Of a DNA stretch of 25,306 bases, positions 1 to 9,728 are shown in pieces. Position 1 is the first letter of the stretch. Each line of letters begins with the position of its first letter. Position numbers and translations under genes: made by a program. Where the stretch lies: NCBI GenBank assembly GCA_037178625.1, contig JAWZXG010000086.1:1-25306 (forward strand), read 5' to 3'. The notes below the pieces were generated by a model that was not told where the DNA came from, did no database searches, and saw nothing but the letters and a program-made list of their open reading frames with translations. Source of the stretch: Skeletonema tropicum. Its lineage: Eukaryota > Bacillariophyta > Thalassiosirophyceae > Thalassiosirales > Thalassiosiraceae.

Positions 1-1320
1 TGGATTGCAATGATATTATCTCCACCCCTACAGCAGCCGAAACGCCACACTGCTGCGAAAAAAAATCGCCATAATGTCGTTTAAGGGATGGGCCATCGAT
101 ACCTTATGAAATATACTCATGGACTGAGATAGGCGGCCATACTAGGGGTGCCATTGTAGGCCATTGTGGTGGCATCTTTTTCTCTTTTTCTGCACGATCA
201 TCGATCATGCAAAAACCGAGTTACGATCGCGTTTGACAGTACTTTATATCGATCGCGTTTTACATATTCTCAAAAAAAAAAAATATATGACGTCACTTGT
301 TCCTCTCCTAACTTCAACGTGTCAGCTTCTCTGTGGCAGGAAGAACATGTCGCCATCGGTGACTTTTCCGCGCAGCCACTCATCGACTATCTGCTACGGA
401 ACACCACATGCAATTAGAAGAGTGCATAAATAATAATGAGTGGCTTGCGTATGACATTCCTCGCACGCAAATCAATATCTTAAATATGTGACCATTACGG
501 ACCGGCATAACCAAACCACGAACAAAATTGACCGTATAAAATATGCACACTTCAAGAGAGAAAGCGCAGCAACAGCAACCATCCTCTTCCGACGTGAACA
601 GCAAGAGCGCTCGGAAGGGTGTTAGATGCTCATTTCTGTCTATTCGTCAAATAATTTACAACGTCCAATGGCCGAAAGTGCGTGTAGGCGATCATATCTT
701 CCGCGAAATAGTAGAATTACAATCATCGCGCAATCCATGCTTCGAACACTCTACTGATCCACATACTCTTCTGAGGCTTGTTCTTTCCTCTTGCAATATG
801 CGTGAACTAAAACATGTATTGTCTGAGCTAGGATGCGTAATGGATCTATATCGCACCAGACAGGAACAATTATCTATCGCTTACAATGTCATTTCCAATC
901 GCAACGTTACCTGTAACGGTTCAAGCTCGGCTCAGTTCTACAAATCGGATGCAGAAAGCAAAGCTGGAATAATGAATTATGGCCGTTGTGTAAATAACAG
1001 TCATAACTTGCAGTCGTTGGCTGCTCCAGAGTGTTCCAGCGTATTGTCTAATGGGTAAGTCCGAAAGTGTATTGTTAAGATGAGCTGAAATTGGAAGAAG
1101 CGTCTTATGTGATTCAGAATTTCATGTATAAGCGAAACGCTTAACACTGCGTAAAACATTACGTAGATTGATCGTACGAACATAGAAAGGATCGCTCATT
1201 CATCTACATTTAAGTCGCTTTTTGCTGTGTGGTATTAACCTTCCATAGAGTTCATGCCAAAAATAAAATTGTGATGTATGCAAATTTATTTTAAACTTGA
1301 ACTGGTATTGTTTCTCCCAT
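1..1320. repeat. Direct repeat, copy 1 (4.5-kb spacing)
   Basis: This block matches 4544-5857 almost base for base. The offset is 4543 at the left and 4535 at the right because of a few indels, including a long A-run near 270-283. All differences I found lie in the first 410 bases; the exon 1 translations are identical. The block starts at base 1 of the window, so it may extend further left. It covers the upstream region, exon 1 and most of intron 1 of gene A. The similarity stops at about 1321, still inside the intron. Confidence 0.93.
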
Positions 1321-3096
1321 ATGAATGTCGTCATGTCAAAAACTAATCACTTATCCTTACTTATCCCTATTTTCATTTTACTTCAGCAATGGCGGTGTGA
1401 CAGCTGGCAACAAAAAAGATGTTGTCGACAACAACAAGAACGAGCATGATATACCTCTTCTGCAGACAAAGCAAGGCGATTGCATCTCTCCCGCTCATGT
1501 TAGATGCACTAACTTTGAGCAGGCAGAAGCATTTGATGCATCATGCAAATCATGGAGATCATGCGATAATAATAATGATTATGACGATGTCGAGCAGGCG
1601 AGTTCTTTGTTAAAGTTAAAGCAATCATCAAAAAATTATGACATCGAACAGCAGTGCCCTAAAGAGAGCAATGGTAGTGCCGCAACTCCAGTGAATACTC
1701 ATCATCCGTCTGAAACGGACATACCAGCGTCTACTCCTTCTGGTGAGGAGTCAGCAGTTGACCCAACTAATCTTCCGGCGTTGCTGTATCATGCTGGGGA
1801 ACAACCTGCTACTGTTCGCGCATATCGCCGCTGCTCAGAAGATCACAGTCTTGTGGGCCGCCAAACCATTCGCGATCATTTATATGATTCTCTGTCTACC
1901 AGTAGACTTCCGCGCAGCTGTCTCGACCGCCTGTTTCATGAGTCTTCTGGTTCTACCGTGAAGGATTATCCGTGTCGTAATGCTACTTCGGTTGCTAGAC
2001 TGTCAGGAGAACGTGATAATGATGGCACCAATATGGGTGTTGGTAATGTTGATAACGCCCCCTTGGAAGCAGACGATGCTGGTGTATTTCGTAGCAATAA
2101 TGGCAATGCAGCTCGGCCAGTTGGAGTTGGAGAAATTCCACAGAACACAAAAGCGTCTGGAACTATTGGATCTATGTTGGGAGAGCTGTCGGAAAAGGTC
2201 ATTCCAGTTCCAGTTGTGACACCTGTAAAAGATACAACATCGTCCATTGCTAGACAAGGTGAGTTATTATACTTGTACGAGTGTCACTGGTACGGTGTAC
2301 GATTCTGAAAATAAATTTGTCCTCACGACAAAAATATTTTGAGGTCCGATACTTCACTTCATCGCTGACATTTTTGGTCTTTTCCCAATGTTACTTCCAG
2401 CTCCGAATATATCGTTAAAACATATAATATTCTTTGTGACAACCTGGCTTCAAAAAGTCCTATGTGTCAAGCAAGTCCGACACAAAGGCATACCTCTGAA
2501 GGAGATCAAGAAGCAAAGTATGGTCGCTGAACAAAATTTGGTAGACGGTCATCGCGAGACGAAGCTTCGTTTCATTCCGAAACATAAATCACAGGAACTT
2601 GATGACATAATCGTGTTAGTGACACTTGGCAACATAATGGACTTACAGAAACACTCCTTAGACAGTCCTGTTTGCCACACCATTTGCGACAGCTTGGTCA
2701 GTTCAGGTATATCATCCCTGGAGAGAAGTTCTTTTCCAATGCAATATTCACAACTTGCATGGAAAATACTTTAAAATTTCTGTTATATTATTAAATTTGT
2801 CTTGAAGACAAATTTATTTTCAATCGCGGCAACATGACAAATTAACGACAATCAATAAAGGATACAACAAAGGGAGAATATTTCTCGTGATGAAGAAACA
2901 TGCCACCTATAATGACAATGTACCTGTATTTCTTTCTGCAAATGACGGTATCCTCGACAGATATAGCCAATCGATTTCTGTAAAAAGCACCTTTAAGCCA
3001 GGTACTTCTCGCTTTCTACGTAGGAACAAGTACAAATCCTACAGCGGTATGGTCTACAGAGCCTCTACGTGTCCACCAGGTAAACTTTCTCACTAA
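543..3096 (+). CDS. Gene A: shortened relative of the Helitron-type gene; four exons
   Basis: Proposed exons are 543-1054, 1387-2258, 2401-2706 and 2861-3096. They sum to 1926 bases, or 641 codons plus stop, and the phase agrees at all three junctions (2, 1, 1). Donors are GTAAGT, GTGAGT and GTATAT; the last is weak, and exon 3 could instead run to a stop at 2774. Exon 1 resembles exon 1 of the large gene at 12931: both contain a LS(I/V)...VR..D.IF stretch and then a LKHVLSELG or IKYILNELS helix. Exon 2 is a Ser/Asn-rich linker ending in VVTPVKDTT, matched by VVTPVKESH at 16834. Exon 3 (HIIFFVTTWL...) matches the segment before the Ulp1 protease domain at 17001. No protease, Rep or helicase follows, so this is a truncated or repurposed paralogue of unknown function. 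A TATAAAA lies directly before the ATG. Confidence 0.7.
1259..1293. repeat. AT-rich imperfect palindrome in gene A intron 1
   Basis: The arms are AAAATAAAATTGTG and CAAATTTATTTT, around a centre of about 7 nt. It is repeated in the second copy near 5794-5828. It resembles in layout the palindromes in the larger element's introns, with a different core. Confidence 0.5.
2313..2338. repeat. AT-rich imperfect palindrome in gene A intron 2
   Basis: AAATTTGTC and GACAAAAAT face each other across 5 nt. The same arm sequence recurs in the next intron at 2793, so the two are probably members of one family. Confidence 0.5.
2793..2815. repeat. Perfect palindrome in gene A intron 3
   Basis: Perfect 11-nt arms (AAATTTGTCTT / AAGACAAATTT) flank a single central G. 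The palindrome lies between the proposed donor at 2707 and acceptor at 2860, in the same kind of position as the palindromes in the large element. Confidence 0.65.
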
Positions 3097-4543
3097 ATAG
3101 CTACTATACTGATTCCTACCAAGATCCCTGTAGAAAAAAGTTTGGAAAAAATGGAGAATTTGTGACCATAAGGGGTTGGGCACCTCCCGGCCCCGTTATC
3201 GACACTTCACTGCGCTTGTTTCGACCCGGGGCCCCGAGGGCCGACTAGATGATCGATATATCGTTCGACATCAGCCATAACATTCGATTCAGCTGCCTTA
3301 TGGGAACGCCATACAATGTATTCTGCTATCGCACGGTCGTATAGATGATGGTGTGTTGATCTAGCTGGGCTAGAGTGTACTTATGGTGATCGGCGCCTGC
3401 CGGAGCGATGGAAAAGAAGTGTGACCAATGACCGCTCTGCGCTGTCACACTGCGTTTACTTTGGGTTGCAAAAGTTGCAAAAAGCATGCTCTTTTGCAAG
3501 GATTTTTGCAACTTCGGTTGCAAAATGACCATAAAATACCACAATTAAGACCGACATACCACGCTCCTGACCGTGATATATTTTTATTGTATGAAATGGT
3601 GCGCGCGGCGATTTGTGACTGCATGTTGTGTGTGGTGTGTAGTGCGGCGCGGGCCCTCGGGGCCTGTTTTTTTTTTTGCAATGTACCCGTCTATAAATTT
3701 GCTCTGCAATGCTTGTTTTTGTAACATAAATGTGTCATGATGTCAAAATTATTCTGTGGATTTCGTGTTGGATTTTTTTTTGCAATGTATCCGTCTATAA
3801 AGTTGCTCTGCAATGCTTGTTTAATAACATTCTTATAACAGAAACGTTTTATAGTACATACTCACTTACTTACTTAGAGCCGTTCCAAGCAAAATTGCAT
3901 CGTAGATGCATAAGATTTTGATAGCAGCTAACAAAAAAGTGCAGCGCGCTGTCCGAGCAACCTGGAGCGCAACTGCATGCATGCATGTTTTTTCGTTCGA
4001 CAGTCAGTATCTAACATGATAGCCGCTACTCTCATAGCCACCACGTTGCACAAACCCTACCAATAGTAATATCCAGTGAACTATATCGCAGACAACACCC
4101 TTTGCAACTATTCAGCCGCAGGGTTTTATTATTACAACTGTCTACACCGCATAAATAAATGACTAATACATGCTACATAAATGTCATTTCTGTCTATGAT
4201 GTTGCTATTTTTATCCAGCCTATTGCAATATTATGGACAATAAATAGCCGACACTTCTTATATATAATAATGTTGATGAGTTGCGGTCTTTAGAGCCGCT
4301 CGATCCGCCGTCTACAGGCTTATTGTTGTGTTAGAGTGTCAAATTATTTATGCAATTTTGTGCACATCTTGTGTCCTTGGTATTTTGGAGGTGTGGGGGG
4401 GCTTTAATGGTCATTCCGAGCAACCAGAATCTCACTTCATATTACCATCGGCGATGGGTAGCGGAGGGGTAGTGCCTATAGATGTTTATCATCTTCGATG
4501 GGTGCAGGGAAGGTGGTTGTTTTCATTTCAAATCTCAATGAAG
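3097..4543. other. Non-coding repeat-rich spacer
   Basis: No convincing gene was found in these 1.4 kb; the ORFs are short and low in complexity. The spacer holds a GC-rich block (3195-3245) containing GGCCCCGAGGGCC. It also holds a TTGCAAAA-rich hairpin (3472-3514) with 12-nt arms AAGTTGCAAAAA / TTTTTGCAACTT. Further right come the shared module at 3592-3830 and AT-rich DNA to 4300. The inverted match between 3231 and 3651 could mark a small inverted-repeat insertion, but no target-site duplication was found. Confidence 0.6.
3592..3830 (+). repeat. Shared module, copy 1 (candidate element terminus)
   Basis: It begins with AATGGTGCG, then has GCGCGGGCCCTCGGGGCCTG (3648-3667). Two direct repeats of a unit of about 50 bp follow (3667-3720 and 3771-3823), each a T-run, GCAATGTA(C/T)CCGTCTATAAA and TTGCTCTGCAATGCTTG. 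The same succession, in the same orientation, appears at 5873-6140. Short tandem repeats beside a GC-rich near-palindrome are reminiscent of termini of Helentron-like elements; that reading is inference. Confidence 0.7.
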
Positions 4544-5857
4544 TGGATTGCAATGATATTATCTCCACCCCTACAGCAGCCGAAACGCCACACTGCTGCG
4601 AAAAAATCGCCATAATGTCGTTTAAGGGATGGGCCATCGATACCTTATGAAATATACTCATGGACTGAGATAGGCGGCCATACTAGGGGTGCCATTGTAG
4701 GCCATTGTGGTGGCATCTTTTTCTCTTTTTCTGCACGATCATCGATCATGCAAAAACCGAGTTACCGATCGCGTTTGACAGTACTTTATATCGATCGCGT
4801 TTTACATATTCTCAAATATATGACGTCACTTGTTCCTCTCCTAACTTCAACGTGTCAGCTTCTCTGCTGGCAGGAAGAACATGTCGCCATCCGTGACTTT
4901 TCCGCGCAGCCACTCATCGACTATCATGCTACGGAACACCACATGCAATTAGAAGAGTGCATAAATAATAATGAGTGGCTTGCGTATGACATTCCTCGCA
5001 CGCAAATCAATATCTTAAATATGTGACCATTACGGACCGGCATAACCAAACCACGAACAAAATTGACCGTATAAAATATGCACACTTCAAGAGAGAAAGC
5101 GCAGCAACAGCAACCATCCTCTTCCGACGTGAACAGCAAGAGCGCTCGGAAGGGTGTTAGATGCTCATTTCTGTCTATTCGTCAAATAATTTACAACGTC
5201 CAATGGCCGAAAGTGCGTGTAGGCGATCATATCTTCCGCGAAATAGTAGAATTACAATCATCGCGCAATCCATGCTTCGAACACTCTACTGATCCACATA
5301 CTCTTCTGAGGCTTGTTCTTTCCTCTTGCAATATGCGTGAACTAAAACATGTATTGTCTGAGCTAGGATGCGTAATGGATCTATATCGCACCAGACAGGA
5401 ACAATTATCTATCGCTTACAATGTCATTTCCAATCGCAACGTTACCTGTAACGGTTCAAGCTCGGCTCAGTTCTACAAATCGGATGCAGAAAGCAAAGCT
5501 GGAATAATGAATTATGGCCGTTGTGTAAATAACAGTCATAACTTGCAGTCGTTGGCTGCTCCAGAGTGTTCCAGCGTATTGTCTAATGGGTAAGTCCGAA
5601 AGTGTATTGTTAAGATGAGCTGAAATTGGAAGAAGCGTCTTATGTGATTCAGAATTTCATGTATAAGCGAAACGCTTAACACTGCGTAAAACATTACGTA
5701 GATTGATCGTACGAACATAGAAAGGATCGCTCATTCATCTACATTTAAGTCGCTTTTTGCTGTGTGGTATTAACCTTCCATAGAGTTCATGCCAAAAATA
5801 AAATTGTGATGTATGCAAATTTATTTTAAACTTGAACTGGTATTGTTTCTCCCATAT
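4544..5857. repeat. Direct repeat, copy 2 (truncated)
   Basis: This is the second copy of the block at 1-1320. It ends abruptly at about 5857 inside intron 1, where the sequence switches to the shared module. The near identity means either a very recent duplication or an assembly artefact at the contig edge. Confidence 0.93.
5078..5589 (+). pseudogene. Gene A exon 1, second copy, truncated gene
   Basis: The translation is identical to the exon at 543-1054, and the donor GTAAGT at 5590 is intact. The homologous intron is broken at 5857, and no exon 2 equivalent (the region starting NGGVTAGN) follows. Unless it splices into unrelated downstream exons, it can make only a fragment of about 171 aa that reads into the intron. 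I therefore call it a gene fragment. Confidence 0.75.
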
Positions 5858-5872
5858 AAACAGGGGCGCGCA

Positions 5873-6140
5873 GAATGGTGCGATAGTAGTGGCGTGCAGC
5901 GGTGTATGTGGCGGGTTCAGCGCGGGCCCTCGGGGCCTGTAAAGTATTGTGTCGTCATCTTGCTCTGTTGGCCATTTGCCGTGTGGCTTGTCAGTAGTCT
6001 TTATACAACGGAATTCGGCTATAAAGTTGCTCTGCAATGACGTTGGCCTTAATTGGTATAATTGTGCTGTGCACAATTTTACCAATTAGTCTCTTTACAA
6101 TAGAATACGGCTATAAAGTTGCTCTGCAATGACGTTGTCT
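5873..6140 (+). repeat. Shared module, copy 2 (candidate left end of the large element)
   Basis: It matches 3592-3830: AATGGTGCG near 5874, the GC-rich GGGCCCTCGGGGCCTG ending at 5939, then CTATAAAGTTGCTCTGCAATG twice (6020-6040 and 6111-6131) in tandem units of about 93 bp. One palindrome copy (6051-6087) lies between the two units. It sits immediately after the truncated gene A copy and before the first gene of the large element, the expected place for an element boundary. Confidence 0.7.
6051..6087. repeat. Palindrome family, copy P1
   Basis: Arms AATTGGTATAATTGTGC and GCACAATTTTACCAATT match at 16 of 17 positions around a TGT centre. This is the most symmetrical copy. It lies in the left flank, about 300 bases beyond the stop of the leftward gene ending at 6389. 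Confidence 0.9.
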
Positions 6141-6240
6141 TTAATTGTGTTAGAATTGTGAAAATCATCTATCTGTCCATCGGCACTAGTATTTGTGTAG
6201 GGATTTGAGAGAAGATTGCAGTGCGCCTGATCAAATTATA

Positions 6241-6265
6241 TATAATTGTGCTGTGCACACTTATA
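6241..6265. repeat. Palindrome family, copy P2
   Basis: TATAATTGTGC and GCACACTTATA flank a TGT centre, followed by CCAATTAG as in copy P1. It lies about 125 bases downstream of the stop codon of the leftward gene at 6389. Confidence 0.85.
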
Positions 6266-6388
6266 CCAATTAGTACATTGTCCGGCAGTCATTCGTCGTC
6301 TCAACTGTTTGTTTTCGGATCAGCTGTTTAGTTGCGCTTAGTGTTCACTGTTGTGCATCTCTTTCACTTTCAACTCATCCACTCGATT

Positions 6389-6790
6389 CTATCGTTTCAG
6401 TGCGAGTTTTTTATTCCCTCTTTTCCATGTTGGTGCCGGCATGTTATAGTTCACCTCTGTATATAGTATTGAGCCTGGTACCATAGTGTTCGTCCTGTCT
6501 GTCTCAGTTTGTCCCATCATTGCAGCATAATTGGTTCTATGTCTCCCCATATCTTTTATGTAGTCTGTTATGATGGATTCAATTGTGTCCTTCTCTTGTT
6601 CTGTTTGTGCACCTCCCAAGATTCTATCTACTGCTAGTTTCGCTCTCTCTATGCTTCCCTCGCTCAGTTGCAGCAGTCTTGTTGCTATTCCAATTCCTCT
6701 GTCATTGTTTTGCAGCTTTAGTTGTTGCCGTAAACTTTCGACATCGTTTTTAAACGCGCTGTTTGATAGCTTAGTTGATCGTTCCATCAT
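6389..6790 (-). CDS. Hypothetical 133-aa protein
   Basis: The ATG is at 6790 (MMERSTKLS). The protein is hydrophilic and largely predicted helical in its first 90 residues, with a coiled-coil-like stretch (VESLRQQLKLQ) and a basic C-terminal tail (KRGNKKLALKR). I recognise no family and see no signal peptide or membrane segment. It is the last ORF of the leftward block and diverges from the rightward ORF at 7035 across about 245 bp. Composition matches the other leftward genes. It could be an accessory DNA-binding or scaffold protein, but that is a guess. Confidence 0.6.
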   Translation of the reverse strand: MMERSTKLSNSAFKNDVESLRQQLKLQNNDRGIGIATRLLQLSEGSIERAKLAVDRILGGAQTEQEKDTIESIITDYIKDMGRHRTNYAAMMGQTETDRTNTMVPGSILYTEVNYNMPAPTWKRGNKKLALKR

Positions 6791-7034
6791 ATTCAGTGAG
6801 AGTATCGTAGTGAAATAACTTGCCCCAATTTGGTTCTCATCAGTGGTTTCTCAAGCGATTGTGTTTGTGGCTATTTTCTCGTAATTACATATTTCTTGTG
6901 TTCGTCGCCGAACTGATACACATGACCACAGATTCTTTTCTATTACACATAACTAAATACTCCATAACATAGACAGCTTTCAGCTGTCTCTCTCTAGACA
7001 TCTCTCTTTGTTTTGTCGATGCTTCATCATTTCA
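6791..7034. promoter_or_regulatory. Divergent intergenic region, probable promoters
   Basis: This spacer separates two genes transcribed away from each other. It contains a perfect inverted repeat GACAGCT-TTC-AGCTGTC at 6972-6988, followed by a CT-rich tract ending in CTAG that could be an initiator or an acceptor site. No clear TATA box was seen. Confidence 0.4.
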
Positions 7035-7904
7035 ATGGTGTATATTAGATCGAGGGACGTTCGTTCATCTCGTATCGTTGTGAATCGCCCTATACCAAGG
7101 ACTAAGGTCTTGTCCTTGTTTGACAATTACAGTGCATCATTTTGTGAGTTGCATGCTTGTAGTAGTAGCTCTTGCATATCGGTTGATGTGTTGGACGAAA
7201 CCATCGTCTCACAGTTGTTTGGTTCCGATCAACGCTCTCTTGCATCGTTTCGGCTTGTAGGCGGCGTTTTGCTTCGATCGTCTTTGGCTGCTAAGCTGTT
7301 GAGCAAATGTGATGTTCTGTTCGACTTATCAATATGGTATTTTTGGGATTTGGTTGTGATGCAATCAGGGTGGTCGTTATTGGACGTCACAGAGCTCAAC
7401 GCTTGTCTCGGCTGCGCCGATGTTCTTTATTTGGGGTTAGTTCGTTTTCTTCCATCCCAGCTGTGCAACCAACGATGTGTTTCAAGCCATTCCCCATGCA
7501 CATCTTCTTTGTGCACTATTCGCTGCGAGAGACTGTTCTCTGTCGATGTAGCTTATGGATTGTGCTCCGACATCAGCTTGTTGCTTTCACGGAAAGCTCT
7601 TGTCATGAAATCCGTCGCTGGGCCAGACAATTTCTCTATTAGAGAACTGGGTCAACTCCAGTACCAATTAGATCTCCTGAATCGTATGATTGAATGCAGA
7701 CGTCCCATTTCAGAGACTTTTATGTTTTGCATGGATATCAACGCCCTTTTGGTGTCCAAGCGTGGTTTGTTGGACCGCGATTTTGACGTGTTCAATTTGT
7801 CTCATATGTCAGAGCTTCTTGCTGACGAAGTCTTCAACAGCGTTCTTCTCAAGGTTTATTGTTTGAATTTCGAGCAGTTATCCGCTGATATTGTCGTGGA
7901 CTAG
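7035..7904 (+). CDS. Hypothetical 289-aa protein inside the leftward gene block
   Basis: The start chosen is the ATG at 7035 (MVYIRSRDV); the frame is open a little upstream but without an ATG. The protein looks globular, mixed hydrophobic and charged, and Cys-rich in the middle, ending FEQLSADIVVD. No long competing ORF lies on the opposite strand, which supports it as real. I recognise no family. It converges on the leftward 522-aa ORF, and a palindrome copy (7922-7960) sits between the two gene ends. It is the only rightward gene in the leftward block. Confidence 0.6.
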   Translation: MVYIRSRDVRSSRIVVNRPIPRTKVLSLFDNYSASFCELHACSSSSCISVDVLDETIVSQLFGSDQRSLASFRLVGGVLLRSSLAAKLLSKCDVLFDLSIWYFWDLVVMQSGWSLLDVTELNACLGCADVLYLGLVRFLPSQLCNQRCVSSHSPCTSSLCTIRCERLFSVDVAYGLCSDISLLLSRKALVMKSVAGPDNFSIRELGQLQYQLDLLNRMIECRRPISETFMFCMDINALLVSKRGLLDRDFDVFNLSHMSELLADEVFNSVLLKVYCLNFEQLSADIVVD

Positions 7905-7921
7905 TCTGATGTATCGTGTAT

Positions 7922-7960
7922 CAATTTCTATAATTGTGCATTGCACAGTTTTACTAATTG
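7922..7960. repeat. Palindrome family, copy P3, between converging gene ends
   Basis: CAATTTCTATAATTGTGC and GCACAGTTTTACTAATTG match at 14 of 18 positions. It begins 18 bases past the stop of the rightward gene. On the minus strand its arm supplies a TAG (7956-7954) that closes the possible extension of the leftward gene. Confidence 0.85.
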
Positions 7961-8120
7961 GGCGAAGTTCTTATGTTATGGTTCTTAGTTTTGTTACTTT
8001 TTATGGCTGACCAATTGTCTCGTGTTTCATCAACCCTTTCCGTCGTTATAGCCTGTTGTTGGTCGTCGGTCAAGCTTTCGTTGTCTCGCCTTGTTATGCT
8101 CCCCATTCCCCTGTTGTTAG

Positions 8121-9680
8121 CTATTCTTCTGTCTCATTTGGTACCATCCACCTGTAATTTGCGTTGTTTGTTGTTCTCTTAGCGCCGTCGACTGATGGTT
8201 CTCCGTAGATGTAAATTGTGTTGTAAGGATCGACGACAGTGTCACCTTTCTTGCCGCTCACGTTGAACACTCTCTTATATTCCTCTCCGTTTTTTCTGTG
8301 CAAAAAGACGATTGACTTGTTCATTTCCTTCACGATCTGCGTAATAGCTGTCTTCAAAGGTAAGCCAAACAAGTTCTTTGCCCACTTCTCAGCCATCTGT
8401 TGCTCCTTCGTAGTCAACCCAATACGTTTGTTCGTTTTGTGCTTTTTCTTCCTTCCTCTCCATTTCATGTTACTCCACGCGAGGTTGATGACGTCAAAGA
8501 ATCCAGTTTGGTCGTACTGTTTTCCTACCTCATATCCTTCTACTGCTTCGAATGTTGTTTCGGTTCTTGCCACGACATCGTCACTTTCAATCATCTCATC
8601 TATATCAGCTTCTGCTTCTGGAAGTGTAGGGAACAATTCATCAATGATTGCTTTTGCAATGTTTGTCATTAATCCTTCTCCCAAGATATCTTTACCAACT
8701 TTATTCTGTGCTGCTTTCACGGCTCTAGCTCTCAATTCATCCTTGCTCTCTCGTCCGTGGAGTTCGTGCTGCGTCGTATTGCCTGACTGTTGCGACACGA
8801 TCGTTTTACTGGCACAATCATTGGTGCGTTGCTTTTTCGAATTTGTCTCCTCTGTATCAGTTGTTGATCCATTTTTGTCTTTACTTTGATGCTTCTCCGA
8901 CTTCCTCTTCTTACTCTCCTTTCTTTTGCTTGGCTTTCCCTCCTTGGTAGCAGCAGGTTTCGTTGGAAGTGTGTACGTACGGATGAGCTTGCCCTTAAGT
9001 TGCGCAGTCCCTCTGATCAAGTCGCCCAGCTGCGTTAGCGATAACAACGATCCTGTCATTTGAAAGTCACTCGGTGATTCGATTCTAGATGTGACCGTTT
9101 CATTCCCAATCTTTAGAACCTTCATCAACTGACTTGATGTTTTCACTGAGTCGCTTGTCGTTTTGAATCGCTTGTCTTTTCCGAAGAAGAGGTCTTGGAG
9201 CTTTCTCGGATTGCCTCTCTCTTTCTCTGCGGATCGAACCACATTCCAACAAAAGATGTGGCAAATGAGCTCTACTAGTGTCATATCACCAGGAGCTGTT
9301 ACGATGGTCATCACATCTCTACCCTTAGTCGGTATCTTGCTTTGTCTTTTGGTTGAACTTGCACCTGTCTCATTCGTCACTCTGACCGCCTCAATGACGT
9401 TACTTGCCAATTGCTCTTTATCGAGACGTGAAGTCTTGTCCTTGTCTTTCTTTCTTACCAAGAATTCTCTGATAGCTTCACCGACCAAATCCTGGTTGTC
9501 TTCTCTCAATAGGTCTTCACTAACTTGGATGTCTTCAGGGGTAGAAGCAATGAGTTGCATGTACTCGTGTAATAGATTCATTGTCACCATGAAGTTTAGT
9601 GCCGCGATATTCACATCTCTCTCTGTGCCTTCATCTTCCTTCAGCGTCTTCAGGACAACTGCGATCTCTTTTGCTGCCAT
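8121..9680 (-). CDS. Hypothetical basic protein (about 519 aa) with a Lys-rich linker
   Basis: The start is the ATG at 9680 (MAAKEIAVV). The N-terminal 250 residues look globular. Residues about 250-300 form a strongly basic tract (KRKESKKRKSEKHQ), a likely nuclear-localisation or nucleic-acid-binding linker. The C-terminal 200 residues again look folded (WAKNLFGLPLKTAITQI). No known family is recognised. The frame is the same as the ORF upstream (9729-11207), with two stops between, so a short intron may join them: a 69-nt option runs from 9772 to 9704 with a CTAAC branch-like site. At the 3' end a 41-nt intron (8151-8111, weak GTGGAT donor) would add 52 charged residues and end at 7954. Neither junction is certain. 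Confidence 0.7.
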   Translation of the reverse strand: MAAKEIAVVLKTLKEDEGTERDVNIAALNFMVTMNLLHEYMQLIASTPEDIQVSEDLLREDNQDLVGEAIREFLVRKKDKDKTSRLDKEQLASNVIEAVRVTNETGASSTKRQSKIPTKGRDVMTIVTAPGDMTLVELICHIFCWNVVRSAEKERGNPRKLQDLFFGKDKRFKTTSDSVKTSSQLMKVLKIGNETVTSRIESPSDFQMTGSLLSLTQLGDLIRGTAQLKGKLIRTYTLPTKPAATKEGKPSKRKESKKRKSEKHQSKDKNGSTTDTEETNSKKQRTNDCASKTIVSQQSGNTTQHELHGRESKDELRARAVKAAQNKVGKDILGEGLMTNIAKAIIDELFPTLPEAEADIDEMIESDDVVARTETTFEAVEGYEVGKQYDQTGFFDVINLAWSNMKWRGRKKKHKTNKRIGLTTKEQQMAEKWAKNLFGLPLKTAITQIVKEMNKSIVFLHRKNGEEYKRVFNVSGKKGDTVVDPYNTIYIYGEPSVDGAKRTTNNANYRWMVPNETEE

Positions 9681-9728
9681 ACTAATCAATCCGAAACTTT
9701 TCGCTTGATTTCAATGAATAGATACTTG

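Noticed and set aside
4262..4320. Hammerhead ribozyme suggested by TTGATGAG near 4272
   Set aside because: The conserved GAAA after stem II is missing and the stems do not close.
5861..5939. Small hAT-like element with CAGGGGCG and GGGGCCTG ends
   Set aside because: Flanking bases show no convincing 8-bp duplication, and the right end is shared with the module at 3592, which has a different left part.
7958..8182. Rightward hydrophobic ORF of 74 aa resembling a membrane peptide
   Set aside because: It is antisense to the charged 3' part of the leftward gene; the hydrophobic pattern follows from the opposite strand.
8239..8889. Rightward ORF of 216 aa
   Set aside because: It is antisense to the basic leftward protein; its Ser, Phe and Leu-rich composition is the mirror of Lys/Glu codons.
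9163..9708. Rightward ORF of 181 aa
   Set aside because: It is antisense to the N-terminal part of the same leftward gene, with no independent support.
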